A stretch of DNA of 64,000 bases from the NCBI RefSeq assembly GCF_019904175.1, contig NZ_CP061913.1, forward strand, positions 8,928,001-8,992,000, written 5' to 3'. Numbering within the stretch: position 1 is the first letter of the stretch; each line of letters begins with the position of its first letter. A program made the translations under genes and the position numbers. Under the pieces are notes generated by a model. That model was given only the letters and a program-made list of their open reading frames with translations. It was not told where the DNA came from and did no database searches. This stretch comes from Dactylosporangium vinaceum. GTDB lineage: Bacteria; Actinomycetota; Actinomycetes; Mycobacteriales; Micromonosporaceae. This document shows, piece after piece, positions 31,604-41,315 of this stretch.

Positions 31604-34600
31604 TCAGGAGCTCCAGACCTGGAAGGTCGAGAGCTGCCCGGCCGGCCAGCCCGTGTTCGAGGTGAACGTCAGGCGGAAGTACCGCTGGGTGGTGGCCGTG
31701 AACGTGATGGTCACGGTGTTGTTGGAGCCCGGGGCGAAGCTGTAGTCGGTGGCCGCCTTCAGCTCCGTGAAGGACGAGCCGTTGGTGCTGCCCTGGACCT
31801 GGATGCGCTGCGTGCGGGCGCCCCAGCCGGCGGGGAGCTGCAGGACCACGCGGGACGCGCTCTGGGCCGAGCCGAGGTCGACCTGGACCCACTGCGGGAA
31901 GGCGTTGTTCGTGCTCTCCCAGTAGGTGTTCTGGTTGTTGTCGACCACGTTGCCCGACGGGTACACGTCGTTGTGGCTGGACTCGCTCGTCGCCTTGCCC
32001 GCGGCCAGGTCGGTCGGGGCACTGCCGGCGCCGGTGCCGCTCAGGGCCACGGTCGTCGGGCTGTTGTTGGCGTTGCTGGTGACGGTGAGCGTGCCGGTGC
32101 GCCCGCCCGAAGCGGTCGGGCGGAAGGTGACGCTGACGGAGCACGAGGCGCCGACCGCGATCGAGCCGCAGTTGTTTGTCTGCGCGAAGTCACCCGAGAC
32201 GCTGACCCCGGAGACCGTGGCCGCCGCGGTGCCGGTGTTGGTGATTGTGACCGACTGGGCCGCGCTTGTGGTGTTGAGCGCCTGCGTGGCGTACGAGAGC
32301 GACGCCGGTGAAGCGCTGAGCACCGGGGCGTTCGGCGTGCCGCCGCCGCTGGGGTACACCTCCAGCTCGGACAGCTGCGCGGCCGGCCAGCCCGTGTTGG
32401 CGCTGACGTTCACGCGGACGTACCGCACCGAGCTCGCCGGCACCGTGATGGCGACAGTGTTGCCCGAGGCCGGGTTGAACGTGCGGGCGGCCGAGGCGGA
32501 CAGGGTGCTGAAGTTGGTGCCGTCGGTGCTGCCGGTGACCGACAGCGTCTGCGTGCGGGTCGCCCACGCGGTGTCCGGCGGAAGCTTCAGCGTGACCTTG
32601 CCGATGCTCGTCGCGGCGCCGAGGTCGACCTGTACCCACTGCGGGAACGCGTTGTTGGCGCTCTCCCAGTAGGTCGCCGCGTTGCCGTCGGTCACGGTGG
32701 CCGGCGTCTGCGTGCCGTTCACCTGGCTGCTGGCGGTCGCGGCCCGGTTCAGCGCGATGTTGGTGTCGGTGCCGATGCCGCTGCCGGAGAGGCTGACGGT
32801 CGCCGGGCTGTTGTTGGCGCTGCTCGTGACCGTGAGCGTGCCGGTGCGCGAGCCCGAGGCCGTCGGGGTGAACCTGACGGTCACGGCGCAGGAGGCGCCG
32901 ACGGCGATGCTGCTGCCGCAGGTGTTGGTCTGGCTGAAGTCGCCCGACGCCGCGATGGCCGAGACGGTGGCGGCGGTGGTGCCGGAGTTGTTCAGCGTGA
33001 CCGTCTGGGTCGCGGCGGACGTGCCGACGACGGTACCGCCGAAGGTCAGACTGCCCGGGTTGGCGTTGACGATCGGGCCCGGCGCGACACCCGTGCCGGA
33101 CAGGGGGACCGAGTTGGCGATGCCCGAGGCGGTGATGGACAGCGCGCCCGTGCGGCTGCCCGCGGCCGTGGGCTTGAACGTGACGCTCACGGTGCAGGAC
33201 GCGCCCGCGGCCAGGCTGCTGCCGCAGGTGGTGGTCTGCGCGAAGTCACCGGTGACGGCGATCGTGCCGATCGGGGCCGACGCCGAGCCGGAGTTGGTCA
33301 CCGTGACCGCCTGCGAGGCGCTGGTGGAGCCGGTGACGACCGAGCCGAAGCCGAGCGCGCTCGGGCTGATGTTGATGTTCGAGCCGTTGTCGGGCAGGTA
33401 CGGCGGGAACGTCGGGTTCTGGATGTTGGAGCAGCCCGTGGTGGACAGGCCGCTGTTGCCGCCGCCGTCGGTGAGCGTGAAGCCGACGCCGCAGTTGTAG
33501 ATCGCGGCCGGGGCCTGGACGCCGGTGGCGGTCGAGTTGCTGATCGTCGCCGAGCCGCCGACCTGCTCCTGGACGGCCCAGGTGCCGGTGTTCTGGATCG
33601 TCGCGTTGTTGATCTTCACGTTGGTGATGTTCGAGCCCGAGACGAACTGGATCGCCTCGAACGGGCTCTGCTGGATCAGGATGTTGTCGACGTTCGTCAG
33701 GCCGGTCATGCCGCCGTCGCGGGCGTCGAACCACAGCGCGCCCACGCCGAACTGCCAGTTGGGGTCGAGGCTGCCCGAGCGGATGACCGTGTTGCGCAGC
33801 ACGTCGGTGCGGCCGAGTGTCGTGGAGGCGAAGCGCTGGGCGACGTGGATGCCGCCGCCCTGGGTGAGGCCGGAGTCCACGACCCGGTTGTCGGTCACGA
33901 AGTTGTCGTGGCCGCCGTAGATCGCGATGCCGTTGGCCAGGATGGGGTACTGCACCGTGTTGTGGTCGAACGAGTTGTTGGCGTCGGGGTTCTGCTCGGC
34001 CCACATCGCCAGGCCGTCGTCGCCGGCGTTGCGCACGTCGGAGTTGGTGACCTTCGAGTTCGTGACGCCGTTGTGGAAGTTGACGCCGTCCGCGGTGAAG
34101 TTGCGCAGCCGCAGCCCGCTCATCACCAGGTTGGTGAACGGCCCGTCCATCCAGGCGCCGACCTTGGTGTGCTCGATCCAGACCCGGTCCACGGTGGAGT
34201 CGGTGAGCGCGCCGCCGATGCCGTTGACCTGGTCGCCGTCGTTGCGCTCCTGGACGTTGCCGAAGATGGCGAAGTCGGCCAGGTGCACGTTGGTGCTCGG
34301 CGTCGGCGCGTAGTTGCCGTAGAAGCCGATGCGGTCACCGGTCGTGCGGGAGCGCCACATGCCGGCGCCCTTGATGGTGATGTTGTTGACCGCGATGTGG
34401 CCGAGGACCTTGAACGTGCCCTCGGGGATCCACACGGTGCCGCCGGAGCCGGCCTGGGCGATCGCCGCGTTCAGGGCGGAGGTGGAGTCCTGCACACCCG
34501 TCGGGTCGGCGCCCTTGCTGGTGATGGAGACCGAGCCGCTCGGCTGGGCGAGGGCCGGGCCGACGTTCTCGAAGTCGGCGAAGTCGATCGTGTACGACGA

Positions 34601-35149
34601 CGCGGTCGAGTCGGAGTCGACCTGCAGCTTGAACTTGGTGCCGGCCGGGTAGGTCGTCGGGAAGAGCCGGTTGACCTCGTCGTAGAAGTGGTGCGCGTTG
34701 CTGCCCGGCTGGTTGGTGAACGGGTAGCCGCCGTAGTACCAGCTGTAGGCGTTGGTCAGCGTGAAGTTGGTGCTGCGGGTGCCGTTGACGTACAGCGAGA
34801 TCGGCGCCGTGTACACCGAGCCGCTCGCGGTGTCGGGGATGCTGTAGCGAAACACCAGCGAGTTGGTCGCCACCGGCGTGGTGAACTCGACGTACTTGCC
34901 CTGGCCCTGCAGCGTGACGGCCTTGCGGTAGGACGCCTCGGCCGGCAGCGTGTTGTAGGCCGCGCTCGGCCCGATGACTGTGCCGTTGGTGGCCGCGTTC
35001 TCGGCCTGGACCTGGACGTAGGGCAGTGTCGCGCCGACGCCGCCGGTCGCGGCGGCCAGGGCCGGGGTCGCGACCCAGACGGCCACGCCGGCGGCGGCCA
35101 GCGTGGCCGCGGCGACAAGGGCCGCGGTGCGCGCTCTTGGTATGCGCAT
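31604..35149 (-). CDS. Secreted GH87 alpha-1,3-glucanase/mycodextranase with ASH and discoidin domains
   Basis: 1181 residues. After a signal peptide (ending near ALAAATGG, about residue 33) come a CBM35-like module (about 42-195), a GH87 parallel beta-helix (about 205-600), two ASH/choice-of-anchor-D modules (about 605-790), a discoidin F5/8C module (about 795-915), a third ASH module (about 925-1015) and a second F5/8C module to the end. In the beta-helix the motif ADGVNF with GDDGLAMW 23 residues further on matches the three catalytic Asp of characterised GH87 enzymes. It would attack fungal alpha-1,3-glucan or nigeran. A CTTTT terminator follows. Confidence 0.85.
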   Translation of the reverse strand: MRIPRARTAALVAAATLAAAGVAVWVATPALAAATGGVGATLPYVQVQAENAATNGTVIGPSAAYNTLPAEASYRKAVTLQGQGKYVEFTTPVATNSLVFRYSIPDTASGSVYTAPISLYVNGTRSTNFTLTNAYSWYYGGYPFTNQPGSNAHHFYDEVNRLFPTTYPAGTKFKLQVDSDSTASSYTIDFADFENVGPALAQPSGSVSITSKGADPTGVQDSTSALNAAIAQAGSGGTVWIPEGTFKVLGHIAVNNITIKGAGMWRSRTTGDRIGFYGNYAPTPSTNVHLADFAIFGNVQERNDGDQVNGIGGALTDSTVDRVWIEHTKVGAWMDGPFTNLVMSGLRLRNFTADGVNFHNGVTNSKVTNSDVRNAGDDGLAMWAEQNPDANNSFDHNTVQYPILANGIAIYGGHDNFVTDNRVVDSGLTQGGGIHVAQRFASTTLGRTDVLRNTVIRSGSLDPNWQFGVGALWFDARDGGMTGLTNVDNILIQQSPFEAIQFVSGSNITNVKINNATIQNTGTWAVQEQVGGSATISNSTATGVQAPAAIYNCGVGFTLTDGGGNSGLSTTGCSNIQNPTFPPYLPDNGSNINISPSALGFGSVVTGSTSASQAVTVTNSGSASAPIGTIAVTGDFAQTTTCGSSLAAGASCTVSVTFKPTAAGSRTGALSITASGIANSVPLSGTGVAPGPIVNANPGSLTFGGTVVGTSAATQTVTLNNSGTTAATVSAIAASGDFSQTNTCGSSIAVGASCAVTVRFTPTASGSRTGTLTVTSSANNSPATVSLSGSGIGTDTNIALNRAATASSQVNGTQTPATVTDGNAATYWESANNAFPQWVQVDLGAATSIGKVTLKLPPDTAWATRTQTLSVTGSTDGTNFSTLSASAARTFNPASGNTVAITVPASSVRYVRVNVSANTGWPAAQLSELEVYPSGGGTPNAPVLSASPASLSYATQALNTTSAAQSVTITNTGTAAATVSGVSVSGDFAQTNNCGSIAVGASCSVSVTFRPTASGGRTGTLTVTSNANNSPTTVALSGTGAGSAPTDLAAGKATSESSHNDVYPSGNVVDNNQNTYWESTNNAFPQWVQVDLGSAQSASRVVLQLPAGWGARTQRIQVQGSTNGSSFTELKAATDYSFAPGSNNTVTITFTATTQRYFRLTFTSNTGWPAGQLSTFQVWSS

Positions 35150-35310
35150 GGAGTGCCAACTTTCGAGGAGCCCGACGCGGTGGCGGTCGCGGCGGGGCCG
35201 GATCGGGGGCGCACCGGTCGGCGGATGGTCGGTGCATCAGGGACCGTAACCCGGCCGACACTCGTGCGCAATATCCAGACACATCTCCGCAAGAGCGTGA
35301 CGGAACGCCG

Positions 35311-35967
35311 TCATCCTCCGGGCCGCACAAGCCCGCTTTCATAGGCCAGCACCACTAACTGCACGCGGTCGCGCAGATCGAGTTTGGTGAGGACCCGCCC
35401 GACGTGCGTCTTCACCGTGGTCTCGGCGACCCGGAGCCGCTCGCCGATCTCGGCGTTGGAGAGCCCCTCGGCGACGAGCAGCAGCACCTGCCGCTCGCGG
35501 TCGGTCAGCCGGTCGAGGCGCACGTCGAAGACCCGGGCCGCGGGGGCCGGCACGACGAACCGGTCGAGCAGGCGCTTGGTGACCCGCGGCGCCACGACCG
35601 CGTCGCCGGCCGCGATCACCCGGATCGCCGCGAGCAGGTCGCCCGGCGGCGCGTTCTTCAGCAGGAAGCCGCTGGCCCCGGCCTGGAGCGCGGCGAAGGC
35701 GTCCTCGTCGGTGTCGAACGTGGTCAGGACCAGCACCCGAGGGCCGTCGGGCCACGTGGCGATCTCGGCGGTCGCGGCCACCCCGTCCAGCACCGGCATC
35801 CGGATGTCCATGACCACCACGTCGGCGGCGAGGCCGCGCAGCAAGCCCAGCGCGACAGCGCCGTCCCCGGCTTCTCCCACGACCGTCATGTCGGGCTGCG
35901 CGGACAGGATCATCTTGAACCCGGCCCGGACCAGGTCCTGATCGTCGACGATGCAGACGCGGATCAT
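35311..35967 (-). CDS. NarL/LuxR-type response regulator
   Basis: 218 residues. Receiver domain: MIRVCIVDDQDLVRAGF (acidic pair), phospho-acceptor Asp in DVVVMDIRMPVLDG, and conserved Lys in GFLLKNAPP. Output: a LuxR-type helix-turn-helix (LTDRERQVLLLVAEGLSNAEIGERL, VAETTVKTHVGRVLTKL). Its ATG overlaps the kinase stop (ATGA). It is the last gene of an ATPase-permease-kinase-regulator operon, so it probably controls the exporter genes, possibly through the palindrome at 40209. Confidence 0.93.
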   Translation of the reverse strand: MIRVCIVDDQDLVRAGFKMILSAQPDMTVVGEAGDGAVALGLLRGLAADVVVMDIRMPVLDGVAATAEIATWPDGPRVLVLTTFDTDEDAFAALQAGASGFLLKNAPPGDLLAAIRVIAAGDAVVAPRVTKRLLDRFVVPAPAARVFDVRLDRLTDRERQVLLLVAEGLSNAEIGERLRVAETTVKTHVGRVLTKLDLRDRVQLVVLAYESGLVRPGG

Positions 35968-37046
35968 CCGGACACCGGGATCGTGGCCCGCACCTGCCAT
36001 CCGCCGCCGTCGACCGGCCCGGCGGCGAACGTCCCCCCGTGCATCGCCACCCGCTCCCGCATCCCGATCAGCCCGTGGCCTTCCGCCCCCGCGACCGATC
36101 CCGGGCCGTCGTCGGTGGCGGTGATCGCCAGCGTCCCGTCCGACCGTTCCAGGCGCACCAGCAGCGAGGCCCCGGCCCCGGCGTGACGCAGGGTGTTGGT
36201 CATCGACTCCTGCACGATCCGGAACACGGTCAGCTCCTCGGCCGCCCCCAGCTCTCCGGCCGACCCCTCGATCCGCAGGGCCAGCCCCGACTCGGCCAGG
36301 TCGGCCAGGCGCGGCCGGCGGCGCTCCTCCACCACCGCTGACGGTCCCCGCAGCACGGCCAGCACCCGCCGCATGTCCGTGAGCGCGGCCCGGCCGGTGG
36401 CGGCGATGGTGTCGAGGGCCTGGCGCGCCTCGGCCGGCGAGGTCTGCACGACGTAGGCCGCCCCGTCGGCCTGGACGATCATGACCGACAGGCTGTGGGC
36501 GATGACGTCGTGCAGCTCCCGCGCGATGGCGGCCCGCTCGTCGGCCGCCATCAGCCGGGCCAGCTGGTCCCGCTCCTCCTCCAGGGAGGCGATGTAGAGC
36601 CGGCGGGTGCGCACCGAGTAGGCGCTGGCCCACACCGTGGCGGTGACCGCGCCGACCACGCTGAACACGGTCCAGAAGCTGCCGGTGTCGCTGCGCCACT
36701 CGACGAGGGCCGCGATCAGCACACCGGCGGCCGCCCCGCCTCCGGCGACAATGCCCCAGAGCAGCCTGCGGTGGTACTTCACCACGGAGTACATCGCGAT
36801 GAGCACACAGACGTCGACCATCCGCACCGCCGGGCGCACCGCCACCTGGACGACCGCCAGGCCGTAGACGGCGGCGGCCACCGGCACCGGGTAGGCCCGC
36901 CGCAGCAGCAGGCACAGGGCCATCGCGGTGCCGATGACCAGGATCGGCACCGGGGCCAGGTGCCGCTCGAGGTAGAGCAGCGCCAGGACGCACGCCACCC
37001 CCGCCGCGTCGAACAGCCTGGACCTCACGCCGTCCAGACTAGGCAC
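35964..37046 (-). CDS. Sensor histidine kinase (HisKA_3 type)
   Basis: About 360 residues. Four or five hydrophobic helices fill the first 150 residues, with no large outer loop, as in intramembrane-sensing kinases. The dimerisation/phosphorylation helix reads AIARELHDVIAHSLSVM, and the ATPase part has VFRIVQESMTNTLRHAGA and DDGPG with GHGLIGMRER. GTG 37046 overlaps the permease gene by 8 bp; GTG 37028 is an alternative start. It pairs with the response regulator and may sense envelope stress or a peptide substrate of the linked ABC exporter. Confidence 0.92.
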   Translation of the reverse strand: MPSLDGVRSRLFDAAGVACVLALLYLERHLAPVPILVIGTAMALCLLLRRAYPVPVAAAVYGLAVVQVAVRPAVRMVDVCVLIAMYSVVKYHRRLLWGIVAGGGAAAGVLIAALVEWRSDTGSFWTVFSVVGAVTATVWASAYSVRTRRLYIASLEEERDQLARLMAADERAAIARELHDVIAHSLSVMIVQADGAAYVVQTSPAEARQALDTIAATGRAALTDMRRVLAVLRGPSAVVEERRRPRLADLAESGLALRIEGSAGELGAAEELTVFRIVQESMTNTLRHAGAGASLLVRLERSDGTLAITATDDGPGSVAGAEGHGLIGMRERVAMHGGTFAAGPVDGGGWQVRATIPVSG

Positions 37047-39432
37047 GGGCCGCGCGCTGGGCCGGGAGCACCGCCGCCAGGACCGCGGCGAGGGCGGCCA
37101 GGGCCACGAACGCGGCCAGCTGCCCGACCGGCACGCGCAGCAGCGGGTGGATCGCGCCGAAGCCGGCAGTGGCGGTCAGCCAGCCGTAGAGCACGCCGAA
37201 CGCGACCCCGCCGAGCGCCCCGGTCAGGGCCATGAGCAGCGCCTCGGTCAGCAGCATGCCGCGCAGCTGGCCCCGGGTCAGGCCGAGCGCCCGGACCAGG
37301 GCCGTCTCCTGGGCCCGCTCCAGCACCGAGAGTGACAGCGTGTTGCCGATCCCGATGACCGCGATGACGAGCGCAAACCCGAGCAGCGCGGCGATGATGG
37401 CGACGATCTGGTCGATCGTGGCGCTGCGCTCGTCGCGGACCTCGGCCAGGTCGGCCACCTGGACCAGCGGATGCTCGGCCAGCACCGCGTCGAGCTCCGG
37501 GCGGGTCTGCGCGGCCGCCCGGCCCGGCGCCGCCTTCACCAGCACCATCGCGTCGTTGTGGACGTCGGGGAACAGCGCGGCGAAGTCGGCCTCGGCCAGC
37601 ACGACGTCGCCGACGAAGCTGGCGCTCTGGGCCACCTCGGCCACTGTCACGCTCAGCTGCCGGCCGCCCGCCACCAGGTCGATCCGCGAGCCGACCGCCC
37701 GGGCGCCGAGCGCGTCGGAGGCGGCGGGCACGACGGCCGTGCCGGGCCGCACGGGCATCAGCCCGGCCGCCGGGTCGAGCGTGCCGACCAGGAGGTCGCC
37801 GGACCGGCCCTGGCGGACGGGGGCGGCGATCGGGAAGCCGGCCGCGCGCACCTCGCCGGCGACGGCGGACGGCACGAGCTCGCCCGGGACCGACGGCGTG
37901 AGGATGTAGTCGACCGGGAAGGCGATGTTGAGCTGCTGCTCGGCCGTCCGGTTGACGGTGGCCGCGACGGTGCCGCCGCCGGCCATCAGCGCCACCCCGA
38001 TGAGCAGCGTCGCGGTGGTGGCCGCGGTCCGGCCCGGGTTGCGGGAGGCGTTCGCCGCCGCCATCTTCGCCGGCACCCCGAACACCCGCCCCGGCAGCCA
38101 CCCGAGCCCCCGCACCACCGGGCCGACCAGGCGCGGCGTCAGCAGCAGGAGGGCCAGGAAGTTGCCGATCCCGCCGACCATGACCAGCACCATCGCCTGC
38201 AGCGCCCCGCCGGTGCCGCGGACCCCGGCCACGGTCAGCGCGGTGCCGCCCAGCGCGGCCAGCGCCGCCAGGACGAGCGTGAGGCGGCGGAAGGCGCCCG
38301 ACTCGGGCACCGCCGCCCGCAGCGCCGCCATGGGCCGGACCCGGGCCGCCCGCAGCGCCGGGGCGACAGCGGCGCCGACGGTGACGAGCAGGCCGAGCAG
38401 CGGGCCGGCGAGCAGCGGCAGCGGGGTCAGCACGACGTCGCCGGCGGGCAGCCCGACGAGCGAGGACAGCCGGGACAGGCTGAAGGCGACGAGCACGCCG
38501 AGGCCGGTGCCGAGCACGGACCCGGCCAGGCCGACCTTCGCCGCATCCGCGAGCACCATCCGGAACACCTGCCCGCGCCCGGCGCCGACACAGCGCAGCA
38601 GGGCGGTCTCGCGCAGCCGCTGGGCCATGACGATCGTGAACGTGTTGACAATGACGAACGCGGCGACGAGCACGGCCACCAGCGCGAACAGGCCGATGCC
38701 CACGAGCAGCCCGCTGAGCTGCCCGGACGCCTCCTTGGCCAGGTCCTTGCGGAGCTGCTCGCCGGTGCGGGCCAGCGCGGGCGATCCGGCCCCGGCCCGG
38801 TCGCGCACGGCCTTCGCATCGGCGCCCGGGCGCAGGGCGGCGACCACCTCGCGGTAGCCGGAGCCGCCGGTGAGCCGGGTCAGCTCGCTGTCCGTGACGA
38901 CGACTGTCGAGGCCCGGCGGCCCTGGAAGCCGGTGACGTCGACCAGGCCGACGACCCGCACCTGCTGCCGCTGCTCCTGCGCGTCGACGACGGTGACCGC
39001 GTCGCCGACGGCCACGCCGATCCGGCCCGCGGTGCGGGTGTCGAGGGCGGCCTCCCCGCCCGCCTGCGGCAGCCGGCCGCTCGTGACGTCGAACGGGCGC
39101 AGCACCGCGACCGTGCCGGCGTTGATGCCGAAGCCGGGCTCGCCGAGGTCGGTGACGAGCCGGCCGCGCCGGTCGAGCAGCGGCAGCCGCTCGGCCCGGC
39201 GGCCGTCCGCGCCGTCGACGCCGGGATCGGTCCGCAGCGCGTCCAGTGTGGACGGTGGGAGGCGGGTGTCGCCCCGGGCGGTGACGGCGACGCCGACGTT
39301 GCGGGCGGCGCGGGCGTACTGGTCGTAGAGCGCGGCCTCGGCGGTGTCGCGGTAGATGAGCGTGCCCGCGACGAACGCGACGGCGAGCGCCACAGCGACG
39401 AGGGTCGGGATGAAACGGCGGGTGTTTCGCAC
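37039..39432 (-). CDS. MacB/FtsX-type ABC transporter permease
   Basis: 797 residues with the tandem FtsX arrangement: an N-terminal helix and outer domain, three helices near 255-370 (IVMAQRLRETALLRCVGAGRGQVFRM), a middle group of helices, a second outer domain, and three C-terminal helices (LSVLERAQETALVRALGLTRGQLRGM). Such permeases export peptides or lipids, or relay mechanical signals. GTG 39432 lies one base after the ATPase stop. It is the second gene of the exporter/two-component operon. Confidence 0.9.
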   Translation of the reverse strand: MRNTRRFIPTLVAVALAVAFVAGTLIYRDTAEAALYDQYARAARNVGVAVTARGDTRLPPSTLDALRTDPGVDGADGRRAERLPLLDRRGRLVTDLGEPGFGINAGTVAVLRPFDVTSGRLPQAGGEAALDTRTAGRIGVAVGDAVTVVDAQEQRQQVRVVGLVDVTGFQGRRASTVVVTDSELTRLTGGSGYREVVAALRPGADAKAVRDRAGAGSPALARTGEQLRKDLAKEASGQLSGLLVGIGLFALVAVLVAAFVIVNTFTIVMAQRLRETALLRCVGAGRGQVFRMVLADAAKVGLAGSVLGTGLGVLVAFSLSRLSSLVGLPAGDVVLTPLPLLAGPLLGLLVTVGAAVAPALRAARVRPMAALRAAVPESGAFRRLTLVLAALAALGGTALTVAGVRGTGGALQAMVLVMVGGIGNFLALLLLTPRLVGPVVRGLGWLPGRVFGVPAKMAAANASRNPGRTAATTATLLIGVALMAGGGTVAATVNRTAEQQLNIAFPVDYILTPSVPGELVPSAVAGEVRAAGFPIAAPVRQGRSGDLLVGTLDPAAGLMPVRPGTAVVPAASDALGARAVGSRIDLVAGGRQLSVTVAEVAQSASFVGDVVLAEADFAALFPDVHNDAMVLVKAAPGRAAAQTRPELDAVLAEHPLVQVADLAEVRDERSATIDQIVAIIAALLGFALVIAVIGIGNTLSLSVLERAQETALVRALGLTRGQLRGMLLTEALLMALTGALGGVAFGVLYGWLTATAGFGAIHPLLRVPVGQLAAFVALAALAAVLAAVLPAQRAARA

Positions 39433-39433
39433 G

Positions 39434-40165
<732 letters not shown>

Positions 40166-40208
40166 GGCAGTGACGCTAGGTTTCGCGACCGCCCGCGTCG
40201 TCTGCGCG

Positions 40209-40222
40209 AGGTTGTACTACCT
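40209..40222. promoter_or_regulatory. Candidate response-regulator operator for the ABC/two-component operon
   Basis: AGGTTGTACTACCT, a palindrome matching at 12 of 14 positions with a central GTAC. It overlaps the last codons of the upstream glycosyltransferase gene and lies about 45-57 bp before the ATPase start, a typical position for activator binding. Confidence 0.4.
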
Positions 40223-41311
40223 GAGGAGGACGAGCGACTCGGCGACGGCGGCCGGGGACGGCATCGCGGCGATCTCGGCGGCCAGCTCGGCCGCGCGGAT
40301 CTGGTACCCGTCGTCGCCGAGCAGCTTGCCCGCCTCGATGCGCACGGCCGCGGCGCACCGCTGCGGGAACGGGATGCTGCGGGCCGCACCGGCGGCGCTG
40401 AGCCGCTCGGCGATGGCGAACTGGTCGCACATCTGGGGCATGAGCAGCTGCGGGCGCCCGGCGGTAAGAGCGGCCATCGAGCTGCCGGAGCCGCCGTGGT
40501 GGACGAACAGCGCGCAGCCGGGCAGCAGCTGGTTGTGGGGGATCCAGCCGATGCGCTGCACGCCGGCGGGCAGGTCGGCGACGTTGTGCACGCCCGCGCC
40601 CGAGACCACCACCTCGACGTCGAGGTCGGCCAGGCCGTGGACGGCGGCGGTGAGCCCGTCGACGCCCTCGGGGATCGGTACGGTGCCCATCGACACGCAG
40701 ACCCGCGGGCGGGTCGGCGGCTGCAGGAGCCAGTCCGGGATGGTGCAGGCGGCGTTGTACGGCACATAGCGCATCGGTGTCCCGCCCGGCACTCCCCCGA
40801 GGCTGGGCGGGCAGGTGTCGATCGTGAGCGCCGGCGGGTCCACGGCGACGCCGTCGTAGAGCGCATCGAGACGGTGCCGGACGTTGTGCAGGGCCCGCTC
40901 GTGCTCGGCGGGAGGAACCGGAAGCCCCCAGTGCTGCAGCACCCAGGGGATGCCGGCCTTCGTCGCGGCCAGCGGCCCGGAATACTCGACCGGCTCGGTG
41001 ACGACGAGGTCGGGCCGCCAGGCGCGCACGAGCGCGTCGATGTCGTCGCGGGTGCGCTCGGCCAGGGCGACGAACACATCCAGGTCGAGCTCCTCGTTGC
41101 CGCCGAGGTCGCGGCCCGGCGGCCACAGCTCGAAGAACGAGGCGTCCCCGCCGACGACGGCCGCGGTCAGCCCGGCCCGGCGGACCTGCTGGTGCAGCGG
41201 CTGCGGTACGGCCACGAGCACCTGGTCGCCGCGCAGGTGCAGCGCCCAGGCCAGCGGCACCATCGAGAACAGGTGGCCGGGGGCCGGGTTCATGGTGAAC
41301 AGGACGCGCAT
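40217..41311 (-). CDS. GT1-family glycosyltransferase (macrolide/natural-product type)
   Basis: 364 residues. The N-terminal acceptor domain starts MRVLFTMNPAPGHLFSMVPLAWAL. The C-terminal nucleotide-sugar domain has VCVSMGTVP, GWIPHNQLLPGCALFVHHGGSGSSMAAL and PQLLMPQMCDQFAIA, which are hallmarks of activator-independent and DesVII-like transferases. Start ATG 41311 has GGAG about 9 bases upstream; a TTG 15 bases earlier is less likely. It lies 4 bp after the hydrolase-P450 fusion gene, so the two form an operon that could oxidise and glycosylate a small lipophilic molecule. The sugar and acceptor are unknown. Confidence 0.87.
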   Translation of the reverse strand: MRVLFTMNPAPGHLFSMVPLAWALHLRGDQVLVAVPQPLHQQVRRAGLTAAVVGGDASFFELWPPGRDLGGNEELDLDVFVALAERTRDDIDALVRAWRPDLVVTEPVEYSGPLAATKAGIPWVLQHWGLPVPPAEHERALHNVRHRLDALYDGVAVDPPALTIDTCPPSLGGVPGGTPMRYVPYNAACTIPDWLLQPPTRPRVCVSMGTVPIPEGVDGLTAAVHGLADLDVEVVVSGAGVHNVADLPAGVQRIGWIPHNQLLPGCALFVHHGGSGSSMAALTAGRPQLLMPQMCDQFAIAERLSAAGAARSIPFPQRCAAAVRIEAGKLLGDDGYQIRAAELAAEIAAMPSPAAVAESLVLLR

Positions 41312-41315
41312 GTGC

